Source: Oscillospiraceae bacterium (GTDB lineage: Bacteria > Bacillota > Clostridia > Oscillospirales > Acutalibacteraceae). Taken from it: a stretch of 64,000 nt of DNA. How positions within the stretch are numbered: position 1 is the stretch's first letter; every line of letters begins with the position of its first letter. The translations under genes were made by a program, and so were the position numbers. The stretch lies in NCBI GenBank assembly GCA_031280825.1, contig JAITGE010000005.1, positions 1 to 64,000 of the forward strand. Reading direction: 5' to 3'. This document shows, one piece after another, positions 17,534-26,001 of the stretch. The notes beneath the pieces are model-generated. The model saw only the letters and a program-made list of their open reading frames with translations, ran no database searches and was not told the origin of the DNA.

Positions 17534-17568
17534 CTACATCAGAAGAGAAATGAACGGAGGCGGCGTGC

Positions 17569-18570
17569 GTGCGGGTTTTGGTTACGGGCGGCACGGGGTA
17601 TATCGGTTCGCACACCTGTGTGGAGCTTTTGCGTGCGGATCACGATGTTGTTGTGTTGGATAATCTTTATAACAGTAAGCGGAGTGCTGTTGGGCGCATT
17701 AAAGACCTGGGCGGTAAAGAAATCCGTTTTTATGAGGGTGACATGCGTGACGCGGCGCTGCTTGGCAGGATTTTCGCGGATCACACGATTGACGCGGTGG
17801 TTCATTTTGCCGGGCTGAAGGCAGTGGCAGAGAGCTGCGTGAAGCCACTGGAGTACTACGGGACAAACGTTGGCGGCACGGTTGCGCTTTTGCGGGCGAT
17901 GCGTGAAGCCGGATGCAAGACGCTGGTGTTCAGCTCTTCGGCGACAGTTTATGGCAGCGACAACGCCGCGCCTTTCCGTGAGGATATGCCTACCGGCAGC
18001 GCAACGAACCCTTACGGGCAGACAAAGATTATCATTGAGCGCATTTTGCGGGATGTTGCGGCGGCGGAGGATGGCTGGCGCATCCGTCTGCTGCGGTATT
18101 TTAACCCCGTTGGGGCGCATCCGAGCGGCACGCTGGGTGAAGATCCAAACGATATTCCGAACAATCTGATGCCCATTGTTTCGGAAGTCGCCACAGGCAA
18201 GCGCGCCGAGCTGACGATAACCGGCACAGATTATGATACGCCGGATGGTACCTGTATCCGCGATTACATTCATGTGTGCGATTTGGCGCAAGGGCATATA
18301 AAAGCGCTGGAGCACACCGCCGCGCACGCAACCTGCGAAGCCTTTAACCTGGGAACAGGCAGGGGCTTGAGTGTGCTGGAGGTCGTCGCGGCGTTTGAGG
18401 ACGCAGCGGGGGTGAAGATTCCGTGCAAGAAGGGACCGCGCCGCCCCGGCGATATCGCTTTGTGTTATGCGGATACCACAAAGGCGGAGCGTGAGCTGGG
18501 CTTCCGCTGTGTGCGCACAACGAAGGATATGTGCGCCGATTTGTGGAGGTGGCTTTCGGCGAACCGCTAG
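17569..18570 (+). CDS. galE: UDP-glucose 4-epimerase
   Basis: GalE interconverts UDP-glucose and UDP-galactose in the Leloir pathway and supplies galactose for surface polysaccharide. The 333-residue protein has the NAD-binding GGTGYIG motif at 7-13, a serine-rich SSSATVYG strand before the active site, and the catalytic Tyr-x-x-x-Lys pair (Tyr149, Lys153) in NPYGQTK. The GTG at 17569 is chosen because GGAGG lies 8 bases upstream and the Rossmann fold starts immediately. It has its own promoter and is followed by a hairpin, so it is probably monocistronic. The sequence is family-typical in length and motifs. Confidence 0.95.
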   Translation: MRVLVTGGTGYIGSHTCVELLRADHDVVVLDNLYNSKRSAVGRIKDLGGKEIRFYEGDMRDAALLGRIFADHTIDAVVHFAGLKAVAESCVKPLEYYGTNVGGTVALLRAMREAGCKTLVFSSSATVYGSDNAAPFREDMPTGSATNPYGQTKIIIERILRDVAAAEDGWRIRLLRYFNPVGAHPSGTLGEDPNDIPNNLMPIVSEVATGKRAELTITGTDYDTPDGTCIRDYIHVCDLAQGHIKALEHTAAHATCEAFNLGTGRGLSVLEVVAAFEDAAGVKIPCKKGPRRPGDIALCYADTTKAERELGFRCVRTTKDMCADLWRWLSANR

Positions 18571-18593
18571 CGAACAGACAGTGAAGCATACGC

Positions 18594-18617
18594 GCCCCGC
18601 GTTTTTCGCGGGGCGTT
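18594..18617 (+). terminator. Hairpin terminator after galE
   Basis: GCCCCGCG (18594-18601) pairs with CGCGGGGC (18607-18614) around a five-T loop. It is followed by a weak T-rich tail (TTGCTTATT). It lies 23 bases past the galE stop and just before the convergent decarboxylase stop at 18620. Confidence 0.65.
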
Positions 18618-18619
18618 GC

Positions 18620-20035
18620 TTATTGCGTTACACAGAGTGCGCCGTTTGCGCCGCGGCTTTGCCGCAGGACGCAGCCAGCGGCTTCCAGACCGCGTATTTC
18701 ATCAATCAGCTCCCGCGTGACGCGCTGCCCCGGCGCCAGCAGCGGGATCCCCGGCGGGCAGCACCAAACATATTCCGAGCTGATACGCCCGGCGGCATGT
18801 TTTTTCGCAACGCTTTCGGTTGACATCAGGATCGCTTCGCCGGGAGGGAGAACCTGCGCTCCCATTGCCGGCGGAGGATGCGGGGGAAGGGGCGGTTGCT
18901 GCACCGGCAATCGCAGGCGCTCCAAGACGGCGGTCAGGCAGGCAAAGCTTTCAGGCGTATCCAAGCAGGAGGTCATGAGCAGCGTGATATGCCCCAGCGC
19001 GTATTCCGGCTCGATATCGCTGCCGCGCAGGGCGTTGGCAAGGGTGGCGCCATCCATGCCAAAGGCGCGCGCGTCCAGTGGGAGCTTGCTCGGGTCAATG
19101 GCATGGCAGATATGGTTCTCGCGTTCCGCGGCGTGCGGCAGCAGGCGGGGAGCAAGGTGCTGCCGGAGCGTTTTTAGGTTGCTCCGCCAGTCGCGCATCC
19201 ATGCCAAGCGCTGTGTCTCCGGTTGAGCGCACAGCCAATCCACGGACGCCAGCAGGGGATAGGAGGGACTGCTGGTTTGGAAGATCCCAAACGCGTGTGC
19301 CAGCCGTGCGGGATCAATCAAATCGCCTTGACGGTGCAGCAGAGCCGTTTGCCCAAGTGCGGGGAGGGTTTTGTGCAGGCTTTGCACAACGAGATCCGCG
19401 CCGCAGCGCACCGCGCCCGCCGGGAAGCCCGCGTGCGCCGCGAAATCCAGGTGCGCACCGTGCGCTTCATCCACCAGCAGTGGGACGCGGTGGGTGTGGC
19501 AGATTGCCGCAAGAGCCGCAACATCCGAAAGGATGCCTTCATAGGTGGGCGAGGTGAGGATGCACAGCGCGGGCGCGGGGAATTGCGCAAAGGCACGCTG
19601 CAGTGCCGCGGGCGCAAGCGAGCCGCAAAGCCCGCTTACGGGCAGCCAGGCAGGCTCCAGCCAAACCGGGTGCAGCCCACAAAGCTCAATGGCGTGAAAC
19701 ACGGATTTATGGCAGTTTCGAGCCGCGAAAACGGTGTCGCCATGCTTGCAGCAGGCATAAATTGCCGCCAGGATGGCGCCAGTGCTGCCGTTGACGCCGC
19801 AAAATTGCTGCGCGCCGCCCCAAATGGCGGCAATGCGCGCAAGCATATCGCGGAGCAAGCCCTCCGGGTGCCGCAAATCATCCAGACCCGGGATCTCGGT
19901 TGCGTCGAGCGCATAGGGCAGCTCCGGCGGCAAACAGGCGACCGCCCTGTGATGACCGGGCATGTGCAAAGGTATTTTATTGGAGTGCGCGAGTCCGCGC
20001 AGGGCTTCCAGCAAGGGTGCGTTTTTATCCGGCAT
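18620..20035 (-). CDS. Orn/Lys/Arg decarboxylase-like PLP enzyme
   Basis: This 471-residue fold-type I PLP enzyme resembles the YaaO/SpeA branch of basic amino acid decarboxylases. Early residues give the family HMPGHHR-type motif, then a GSTGAI phosphate-binding segment, a VDEAHGAHL motif for the cofactor Asp, and the Schiff-base lysine Lys222 in SLHKTLP. The short C-terminal domain follows from about residue 380. The ATG at 20035 is preferred over a start 12 codons earlier because a GGAAGGA site lies about 10 bases before it. It overlaps the stop of the 204-residue upstream gene by 11 bases, so the two are translationally coupled. Some small members sit next to tmk, but here tmk is elsewhere. 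Substrate (lysine, arginine or ornithine) cannot be decided. Confidence 0.85.
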   Translation of the reverse strand: MPDKNAPLLEALRGLAHSNKIPLHMPGHHRAVACLPPELPYALDATEIPGLDDLRHPEGLLRDMLARIAAIWGGAQQFCGVNGSTGAILAAIYACCKHGDTVFAARNCHKSVFHAIELCGLHPVWLEPAWLPVSGLCGSLAPAALQRAFAQFPAPALCILTSPTYEGILSDVAALAAICHTHRVPLLVDEAHGAHLDFAAHAGFPAGAVRCGADLVVQSLHKTLPALGQTALLHRQGDLIDPARLAHAFGIFQTSSPSYPLLASVDWLCAQPETQRLAWMRDWRSNLKTLRQHLAPRLLPHAAERENHICHAIDPSKLPLDARAFGMDGATLANALRGSDIEPEYALGHITLLMTSCLDTPESFACLTAVLERLRLPVQQPPLPPHPPPAMGAQVLPPGEAILMSTESVAKKHAAGRISSEYVWCCPPGIPLLAPGQRVTRELIDEIRGLEAAGCVLRQSRGANGALCVTQ

Positions 20036-20639
20036 AGGGGCTTTCCTTCCGCCACGCAAGATAGCCTGCAACGGCTTTTTGCATAAAATCTTCCGCCAAG
20101 GTATCGGGGAAAGCGACGGATGGCGGGGAATCCAGATGCTTCTCCAGCCAGCGGCGGTTGCGCCGGATAAAACCGTCTATATCCCCGGCGGTCATGCCGG
20201 GGAGCGTTGGATATTGTGCAAGCGGCAGTGCTTCTATTAGGGAAAAGACGTCTTTGCTCCAGGGCAAAGAGCGGTATTGCGACGCGCTGAGCAGCCCCAG
20301 CTCGGCGTGGTACTCCTCCAGCCACGGCGGTCGGCCGCCAAAATCCTGCCCCAAGCGGCAGCCGCGTGTTTCAATGAATCGCCGCAGCGGTCCGATATCC
20401 CACCGCCAGTCCAAAAACAGGTGCAGCAGTGCCGCTTCGGCGAAGGTGTTTGCCGGATCGGTTTGCTTTGCAAGCGCCGCAAGGGCGGCGGCGCGGTTGG
20501 GTACGCTGCGCAGATGCGCGTCCTCCTTTGCCGCCCAGGCAGGCATTCCGTCGGGCGCGAGCGCGCCGATGAAGCACAGCGCGTCCCCCTGCGGCCAAAG
20601 GAACTGCGCTGCCTGCAAATGCTGCATGACCGATGGCAC
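20025..20639 (-). CDS. Unrecognised protein with a possible Zn-dependent phospholipase C-like pattern
   Basis: The 204-residue product has no signal peptide or membrane segment. GTG at 20639 is preferred because AAGGA lies about 7 bases upstream; the TTG at 20645 would abut it. Two features stand out: an N-terminal FIGALAPDG followed by a KEDAHLR segment, and a central LHLFLDWRWD. A G-x-x-x-PD element followed by spaced His/Asp residues recalls the Zn-dependent phospholipase C family (PF00882), but this is only a pattern resemblance. It starts 46 bases after the glycosyltransferase gene and its end overlaps the decarboxylase start, so all three are likely one transcript. Confidence 0.7.
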   Translation of the reverse strand: MPSVMQHLQAAQFLWPQGDALCFIGALAPDGMPAWAAKEDAHLRSVPNRAAALAALAKQTDPANTFAEAALLHLFLDWRWDIGPLRRFIETRGCRLGQDFGGRPPWLEEYHAELGLLSASQYRSLPWSKDVFSLIEALPLAQYPTLPGMTAGDIDGFIRRNRRWLEKHLDSPPSVAFPDTLAEDFMQKAVAGYLAWRKESPYAG

Positions 20640-20685
20640 GGGCAATCCTTCCTACGGGTCGCGCCGGGCGCGCCCTATCCGGTGA

Positions 20686-21633
20686 TTAAGAATTCATATC
20701 GTTGTCTTTCGCGCGCTGCTTGGGCAGCGCCAGCAGCCGCAGCTCGAAATCCTGGCGGTTTTTGCGGCAGATGTTGTCAAGTATTAAGCCGCCAAAGAAG
20801 CTTTGTAGCGCCGCGATGCTTAAAAATCCGCTGGCGATCAGCGTTGGGTAGCGCGGCACGAGATAGGTTCGGAAGTATTCCGCCAGAACGGGAAGCATCA
20901 GCACGGCGGCGAAAAGCAGCAGCACGGTTGCTACCGCCGTGAAAAACGCGAAGGGCTTGTAGTTTTTGATCATCACAAAGATCATGCGCAGAACGCGCAG
21001 CCCGTCGCTGACCGTGTTGAGCTTGGATTCACTGCCCGCCGGGCGGTTACGGTAATCAATGACGACATTTTCCATGCGCAGCTTTTTATCAACGGCATGG
21101 ATGGTCATTTCAGTTTCAATTTCAAACCCGCTTGAAAGCACGGGGAAGGTTTTGGCAAAGCGATAGCTGAACGCGCGCATTCCGGTGAGGATATCCTTGC
21201 ATTTGCTGTGGAAAAACAGGTTGATCGCTTTGCGCACCAGCATGTTGCCGCCGTTGTGGAAGCGACGCTTATTTTCGGTGAAATAGGTTGCGCTCAAGCG
21301 ATCGCCCACGACCATATCCGCCCCGCGCTCCAGCACCTGCCGCACCATGTCGGGCGCGCTCTCGGCGGGGTAGGTGTCGTCGCCGTCAGCCATGATGTAG
21401 CATTCCGCATCCACCTCGCGGAACATGCGGCGAATGACATTGCCCTTTCCCTGCGTGTATTCGTGCCGCACGACCGCCCCGGCCGCAGCGGCCAGCGCCG
21501 AGGTTTCATCCTTACTGTTATTGTCGTAGACATAAATGACGGCTTCCGGCAGAGCTGCGCGGAAATCCCGCACGACCTTTTCCACGGTCTGCGCTTCATT
21601 GTAGCAGGGAATCAAAACAGCGAGCTTGTCCAT
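20686..21633 (-). CDS. Family 2 glycosyltransferase, polyprenyl-phosphate type
   Basis: The 315-residue protein has an N-terminal GT-A domain starting LIPCYNEAQ, with metal/nucleotide-binding aspartates in MADGDDTYP (Asp83, Asp85, Asp86). Two C-terminal hydrophobic helices follow at about 229-256 and 264-287. This layout matches the dolichyl/undecaprenyl-phosphate mannose or glucose synthases (DPM1/GtrB-like). They load a sugar on a lipid carrier at the inner face of the membrane for later transfer outside. The ATG has GAGG about 6 bases upstream and starts 13 bases past the ComF-family stop. The sugar and acceptor cannot be told. Confidence 0.88.
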   Translation of the reverse strand: MDKLAVLIPCYNEAQTVEKVVRDFRAALPEAVIYVYDNNSKDETSALAAAAGAVVRHEYTQGKGNVIRRMFREVDAECYIMADGDDTYPAESAPDMVRQVLERGADMVVGDRLSATYFTENKRRFHNGGNMLVRKAINLFFHSKCKDILTGMRAFSYRFAKTFPVLSSGFEIETEMTIHAVDKKLRMENVVIDYRNRPAGSESKLNTVSDGLRVLRMIFVMIKNYKPFAFFTAVATVLLLFAAVLMLPVLAEYFRTYLVPRYPTLIASGFLSIAALQSFFGGLILDNICRKNRQDFELRLLALPKQRAKDNDMNS

Positions 21634-21646
21634 TTTCGACCTCTTT

Positions 21647-22315
21647 TCATGCGTCGTGCGCTGTCTTTACGGTGTACAAATAGGTTAACAGCATCACCTG
21701 CGCCGCGCCTGCCTCGAGCAGCGCGGTCTTGCAGGCGTGGAGCGTTGCGCCGGTGGTGACGACGTCGTCGCAGAGCAAAATCCGCTTGCCGGCGGCAGTG
21801 CTTTCCGCCGCGAACGCGCCCCGTACGTTTTTTTCGCGCTCACGCGCGGGCAAGCCGTGCTGCGTGCCGGTTTCGCGTGTTTTGCGTAACAGACTTGGGG
21901 CAAAGACGGCGGTTAGGTTCCGCGCGGCAAACCGTGCCAGCAGCAGACTTTGGTTATAGCCACGATCCCGTAGCTGCGCGGGCGTCATGGGCACGCAGCA
22001 GACCAGCACATCAGCCGCCGCGCCGGGGCTTGCCTGCAAAAAAGCTTCCGCCATGGTGCGTCCGATGGAAGGCGCAAGCGCACGCCGCCCTTCAAATTTC
22101 AGGTGGGCGAACCCCCTTCGCGCCGGGCTGCGATAGGCGAAGCAGCTGATTACGCCATCCATCGCCTGCGCACCAAAGTCTTCTTCGGCAGTGGCTTGGC
22201 AATCGGCGCATAGGGCGGCGTGCGGTTCGGTAACGCCGCCGCAAAAGGCGCAGCGCCGCGGGAAGAACCAGAGCAGCGCGTTTTCAAAATGCCGCGCGAA
22301 AATTGTCCCCGCCAT
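21647..22315 (-). CDS. comF: ComF-family phosphoribosyltransferase-like protein
   Basis: The true start is the ATG at 22315; the longer open frame upstream runs through another gene and lacks a sensible start. The 222-residue product has a double zinc-finger-like start (Cys22, Cys25, Cys36, Cys39) and a C-terminal phosphoribosyltransferase domain with the PRPP loop LLCDDVVTTGAT (about 184-195). In competent bacteria ComF acts with the ComFA helicase in uptake of DNA, but the family is much broader than competence and no other com gene is near. It starts 11 bases after the stop of the small membrane protein. Confidence 0.88.
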   Translation of the reverse strand: MAGTIFARHFENALLWFFPRRCAFCGGVTEPHAALCADCQATAEEDFGAQAMDGVISCFAYRSPARRGFAHLKFEGRRALAPSIGRTMAEAFLQASPGAAADVLVCCVPMTPAQLRDRGYNQSLLLARFAARNLTAVFAPSLLRKTRETGTQHGLPAREREKNVRGAFAAESTAAGKRILLCDDVVTTGATLHACKTALLEAGAAQVMLLTYLYTVKTAHDA

Positions 22316-22326
22316 GTAGCTGCAAC

Positions 22327-22665
22327 CTACCTTGTCAAATGCTCCAAAAGCTCTTCGGGGCTGCAAATGCGCACATGATCCATTTCGTGGCAAAGCGCTT
22401 CGCATTGGCGGCGGCTGGCTTCCGGCAAGCCGCAGTCCAGCGCAATGACCTCGCTGCGGGCGATATCGCCCAATAGACCCAATCGCATCCGTGCCGCGCA
22501 AACGAGCGAAGCCAAATCCGTGCCGGTGGCGCCGCCGGGTATAACCACGATAAAGCGCCCCGGCGCTTTCGGGCGCAGCAGGCGCATCATGAGCAGATAC
22601 ACCGCCGCAATGATCCCCAAAAGCATACTGAAAATCAAAAAGCCGTAAATGAATATGTCCAGCAA
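22327..22665 (-). CDS. Small single-helix membrane protein
   Basis: The 112-residue product has one N-terminal hydrophobic helix (about 4-27) and a cytoplasmic domain with a short IVVIPGG strand and a C-terminal LLEHL segment. TTG at 22665 is preferred over ATG at 22683 because the GGAGGG site lies between them, 7 bases before the TTG. I do not recognise the family. It is the first protein gene downstream of rnpB and lies 11 bases before the ComF-family gene, so the two are cotranscribed. The cytoplasmic part contains three cysteines, with no clear metal motif. Confidence 0.7.
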   Translation of the reverse strand: MLDIFIYGFLIFSMLLGIIAAVYLLMMRLLRPKAPGRFIVVIPGGATGTDLASLVCAARMRLGLLGDIARSEVIALDCGLPEASRRQCEALCHEMDHVRICSPEELLEHLTR

Positions 22666-22731
22666 GGCAATCCCTCCCTCCATTTATGCACATGTGCATT
22701 ATATGCAAAAGCGGAGGGGCAGAACACTAAA

Positions 22732-23163
22732 GCTGTGAGTCGGCGTGTAAGCCGGGTTCTGTCATTGAAGGCAATCATCTATCTTGTCGCACCGTTGCCG
22801 GTACGATCCTGCCACCCGTTGGGGATTGCGCCGAGCAAGCGCGGCTTCTTGCGAAGCCCCCCCGGTCGGTGTTGCTTCGGATAGGGTTTACAGGGCGCTG
22901 CGGTTCCCCGCGCGCCGGTGAGCTCTTACCTCGCCTTTCCACCCTTACCATGCCGGATTTTAGACGGCGGGCGATTTTGAACCTGCTTTGGTTCAGGCGC
23001 AAAGCCTCGTTTTCGTCGCCTAAAATCCGACATGGCGGTATATCTCTGTTGCACTTTCCCTAAGGTCGCCCTCGGCGGCCGTTAGCCGTTATCCTGCTCT
23101 TCGAAGCCCGGACTTTCCTCACGCAGGCGAAACACCGGCGCGCGACTGCCCAGCCGACTCACC
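22732..23163 (-). ncRNA. rnpB: RNase P RNA, bacterial class A
   Basis: Read on the minus strand, the 5' part carries the conserved GAGGAAAGTCCGGGCT and AGAGCAGGATAACGGC elements (P4 and its flanks). The universal end AGAACCCGGCTTACACGCCG follows, and the 5' GTGAGTCGG pairs with the 3' CCGACTCAC. A long P12-type arm is visible about 200 bases in. This is the catalytic RNA that removes tRNA 5' leaders. A consensus promoter ends 6 bases upstream. Edges are accurate to a few bases. Confidence 0.96.
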
Positions 23164-23168
23164 TGTTC

Positions 23169-23197
23169 ATTATAGCGCGAAGCTCGGTCAGTGTCAA
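23169..23197 (-). promoter_or_regulatory. Consensus promoter for rnpB
   Basis: On the minus strand TTGACA (23197-23192) and TATAAT (23174-23169) are both perfect, with a 17-base spacer. Transcription should begin near 23163, which fits the 5' end of the RNase P RNA. Confidence 0.92.
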
Positions 23198-23205
23198 GGT
23201 ATCGC

Positions 23206-23234
23206 TTGACTTTCCGCTAAAAATCGCGTATAGT
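23206..23234 (+). promoter_or_regulatory. Promoter for the exonuclease III gene
   Basis: TTGACT at 23206-23211 and TATAGT at 23229-23234 have a 17-base spacer. The -35 box begins only 9 bases from the outer edge of the rnpB -35 box, so the two promoters are back to back. Confidence 0.85.
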
Positions 23235-23266
23235 TGCAGCAGAGGATGCATGGAAGGGGGCGCAGG

Positions 23267-24037
23267 ATGAACCCGCGAACATTAGTTTCCTGGAATGTCA
23301 ACGGTATTCGCGCTTGCATAAAGAACGGCTTTGCCGGCGCTTTTGCCTCCTTTGGCGCGGATGTGGTCTGCTTGCAGGAGGTTAAGGCGGAGCAGCAGCA
23401 GGCGGCGTTTGCACCGGAGGGCTATTCCGTTTTTTGGAATCCCGCGCAGAAAAAGGGCTATTCCGGCACGGCGATATTTTCGCGTGCTGCGCCGCTATCC
23501 GCCGCCTACGGGCTTGGTCTGCCTGCGCACGATGCCGAAGGGCGTGTGATTGCGCTGGAATTCGCGGCGTATTACCTTGTGAATGTTTACACTCCCAATG
23601 CCCGTGAGGGTCTGGTGCGCTTGCCCTACCGCATGGAATGGGAGGACGCGTTCCGGGCATATTTGCAGACCTTGGCGGCGCAAAAGCCTGTGATCGTTTG
23701 CGGCGATCTAAATGTTGCGCATTGTGAAATGGATCTTGCCCGCCCGGCGGCCAACCGCATGAATCCCGGCTTCACGGACCAGGAGCGGGGCAAAATGACG
23801 GAGCTGCTTGCCGCAGGATTTGTGGATACCTTCCGTTATTTTCACCCGGAGCTGCGCGGCGCTTATAGCTGGTGGAGCTACCGTATGAATGCGCGGGCGC
23901 GGAATGTCGGCTGGCGGATTGATTATTTTTTGGCAAGCGACAGCGCCAAGGCGATGCTGACGGACGCCGCCATCCTGCCGGAGGTTTACGGCTCGGATCA
24001 CTGCCCTGTCACTTTGCGGCTGGCGGTGGATGACTGA
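23267..24037 (+). CDS. xth: Exodeoxyribonuclease III / AP endonuclease
   Basis: This 256-residue enzyme of the exonuclease-endonuclease-phosphatase family repairs abasic sites. Family motifs are all present: SWNVNGIRA at the start, LQEVKAE for the metal-binding glutamate, CGDLNVAH in the middle, and SDHCPV at the end. ATG at 23267 is chosen because GGAAGGGGG lies just upstream. The longer frame would begin inside the -10 box (23229-23234), before the likely transcript start. Length is normal for the ExoA branch. Confidence 0.95.
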   Translation: MNPRTLVSWNVNGIRACIKNGFAGAFASFGADVVCLQEVKAEQQQAAFAPEGYSVFWNPAQKKGYSGTAIFSRAAPLSAAYGLGLPAHDAEGRVIALEFAAYYLVNVYTPNAREGLVRLPYRMEWEDAFRAYLQTLAAQKPVIVCGDLNVAHCEMDLARPAANRMNPGFTDQERGKMTELLAAGFVDTFRYFHPELRGAYSWWSYRMNARARNVGWRIDYFLASDSAKAMLTDAAILPEVYGSDHCPVTLRLAVDD

Positions 24038-24176
24038 CGGCTTTTGCCGCGCGCCGCATTGCGTTTTGCGAATATCCCAAATAAAAAAAACAGCGCTTTT
24101 GGGTTGCATTTTTTGCGCAGAGGGTATAAACTAATAGCATGAATATGAAGGCGTATTGCCGCATCGGAGGGCGACT

Positions 24177-25385
24177 ATGCAATTGAACACAAGGACGGAA
24201 ACGCATCTGGGGCGGATTATCAATGTTGTTTATTACTTGATGATTCTTGCCGGGTTTTATTTTTTCATGAAATATGTTTTCTGGCTGGCGTTCCCTTTTT
24301 TGTTTGCGTTTTTTGTGGCAATGCTTTTGCAAAGTCCCATGAACTACGCGCACCGTAAAATTCGGCTCAAAAAGGGCTTCACCGCCGTTTCGCTCGTGCT
24401 GCTGTTTTATACGCTGGTGCTTGCTCTGGTCGGTTATGCGGGTATGCGTGTTTTTGGGGAGCTTTCGAAGTTCTTCACATATCTTTCGCAGCAAAATCCG
24501 GCGCGGATTCTGCTTTCTGTCGCCCGCCAGATTCCGCGCGTGACGGCATGGCTGCCTCAGGGGTTGGAGGATCGCGTTGGCGTATCTGTGAACGAGTTCA
24601 TCACGAATCTCGAGGGCGGCGAAAGCACGGGCGTTTGGGAATTCGCGAAGAACAATATCAATATCGAATGGTTCAAGGCGCCTGTGAGCGGCTTGCTTGC
24701 AACTGCCGGCAAAATCCCTTCCGCGGTGATAGCGGTGGTGATTACCATCGTTGCCAGCTTTTTCATGACCTTGGGCTACGATGTGATTGTTGGCTTTATC
24801 AAACGGCAGCTCAGCGCGGCGCGGCAGGAGGCGCTTTCCGCCGCCAAGCGGATTTTCGTGCAATCCTTGGGCAAGCTGCTGCGTTCTTACGCCACCATCA
24901 TGGCGGTGACCTTTGCCGAGCTTATGCTGGGGTTGGGCTTGCTGCGCATGATCAATGTGCAGGGAGCGCCTGAAACGGGATATTTGCTGCCCATCGGTCT
25001 TGCGATTGCCGTGGTGGATATCTTGCCTGTGCTGGGCACGGGGAGCGTGATGGTGCCTTGGGCGCTCTATAGTTTGCTGATGCAGAACTACGCCATGGGC
25101 GCGGGGTTGATTGCCATTTACGCCGTCATCCTCATCGTGCGGCAGGTGCTTGAGCCAAAGCTTGTTGCGGCAAATCTGGGCTTACCGCCCATTTTAACGC
25201 TTGCGGGGATGTATATCGGGCTGAAGCTCTTTGGCTTCGTTGGCTTGCTGCTTGTGCCGCTGGTTTTGATTCTGGTTAAGGTGCTCAATGACGAAGGCGT
25301 TATTCGCCTCTGGAAGCCTTCGCGCGCTGTGGTCGCGCCGCCGCCCAAGCCGACCGCCAAAAACAAGCCGGGCAAGGGGCGATGA
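24177..25385 (+). CDS. AI-2E family permease
   Basis: The 402-residue integral membrane protein has the layout of the AI-2E/PerM family: two N-terminal helices, a hydrophilic region, then a cluster of helices in the second half. That half includes a PIGLAIAVVDILPVLGTG segment and the LGLPPILTLAGMYIGLK motif typical of the family. Members have been linked to autoinducer-2 export, Na+/H+ exchange and, in sporulating Firmicutes, to a YtvI-like role; I cannot choose. The ATG has GGAGGG 5 bases upstream (24166-24171). A basic, proline-rich tail ends the protein and its stop overlaps the next ATG. Upstream, TTGCAT and TATAAA are only 15 bases apart, a weak promoter candidate. Confidence 0.9.
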   Translation: MQLNTRTETHLGRIINVVYYLMILAGFYFFMKYVFWLAFPFLFAFFVAMLLQSPMNYAHRKIRLKKGFTAVSLVLLFYTLVLALVGYAGMRVFGELSKFFTYLSQQNPARILLSVARQIPRVTAWLPQGLEDRVGVSVNEFITNLEGGESTGVWEFAKNNINIEWFKAPVSGLLATAGKIPSAVIAVVITIVASFFMTLGYDVIVGFIKRQLSAARQEALSAAKRIFVQSLGKLLRSYATIMAVTFAELMLGLGLLRMINVQGAPETGYLLPIGLAIAVVDILPVLGTGSVMVPWALYSLLMQNYAMGAGLIAIYAVILIVRQVLEPKLVAANLGLPPILTLAGMYIGLKLFGFVGLLLVPLVLILVKVLNDEGVIRLWKPSRAVVAPPPKPTAKNKPGKGR

Positions 25386-25882
25386 AAATAGCCTACGCCC
25401 GGGAGGGGAGCGCCATGCGCAGCTTTGCAAAAGCCTTTGTTTATGCCGGGCGCGGCGTCGCGCTTTGCCTTAGGCAGCGTAACTTTCGCTTTCATTTATC
25501 GCTTGCCGCTTATATGTATGGCTATCTGCTGCTTTATGATTGGTTCACCCTTGGGCGGGCGGAGTGGGCTTGTCTGCTGTTGGCGACGTTTGCGGTGCTG
25601 GCGGCGGAGGCAGGCAACACCGCGCTGGAAGCCGTGGTGGATCGGATCGGCACGGATCGGCATCCCTTGGCTGCCCGGGCGAAGGACGCCGCCGCCGGAG
25701 CTGTTTTGCTTTGTGCGTTAGGAGCCGCCGCCGTAGGGTTCGTGGTGCTGTGGCAGCCCAAGGCTTTTCGGTATATGGCGGCGTATTATGCTGCGCATCC
25801 GTGGATGCTGGCGGCACTGGCGTTTTCGCTGGTGTTGACGGCGCTGTTCGTTTTTTGCCTCCGCAGGGGGCGCGGAGGCTAG
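25382..25882 (+). CDS. dgkA: Diacylglycerol/undecaprenol kinase
   Basis: This small membrane kinase phosphorylates undecaprenol (Gram-positive members) or diacylglycerol at the inner face of the membrane, recycling lipid carrier for cell-wall synthesis. The family core is clear: a RNFRFHL segment, then EAGNTALEAVVDRI with the catalytic and metal-binding residues, then HPLAARAKDAAAGAVLL. Three or four hydrophobic helices are present, plus an extra C-terminal helix that makes it longer (166 residues) than the usual 120-130. The ATG at 25382 overlaps the previous stop. The in-frame ATG at 25415 has a better ribosome site (GGGAGGGG 6 bases before) and may be the real start. Confidence 0.9.
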   Translation: MKIAYAREGSAMRSFAKAFVYAGRGVALCLRQRNFRFHLSLAAYMYGYLLLYDWFTLGRAEWACLLLATFAVLAAEAGNTALEAVVDRIGTDRHPLAARAKDAAAGAVLLCALGAAAVGFVVLWQPKAFRYMAAYYAAHPWMLAALAFSLVLTALFVFCLRRGRGG

Positions 25883-25939
25883 GGCGCGCTGATCGTGTAT
25901 GCATACGTCCTGCTTTTTGGCTTTTGCGTTATGGAAGAG

Positions 25940-25968
25940 TTGCATTTTTTGCACAGGTATGCTATACT
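25940..25968 (+). promoter_or_regulatory. Promoter for rmuC and downstream genes
   Basis: TTGCAT (25940-25945) and TATACT (25963-25968) are separated by 17 bases, about 34 bases before the rmuC start. No other clear promoter is seen before 33.7 kb, so it could drive the rmuC to phosphodiesterase run. Confidence 0.75.
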
Positions 25969-26001
25969 TCTGGAAAATGACGTGCAAAGGGGCTGGCAGG
26001 G

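Noticed and set aside
22316..22708. N-terminal extension of the ComF-family frame
   Set aside because: It runs through the small membrane protein gene in another frame, is Arg/His-rich, and the ATG at 22315 gives a normal ComF start with zinc-finger cysteines.
25883..25935. Palindrome GTATGCATAC as terminator of the kinase gene
   Set aside because: The perfect part is only 10 bases with no loop, and is not followed directly by a T run.
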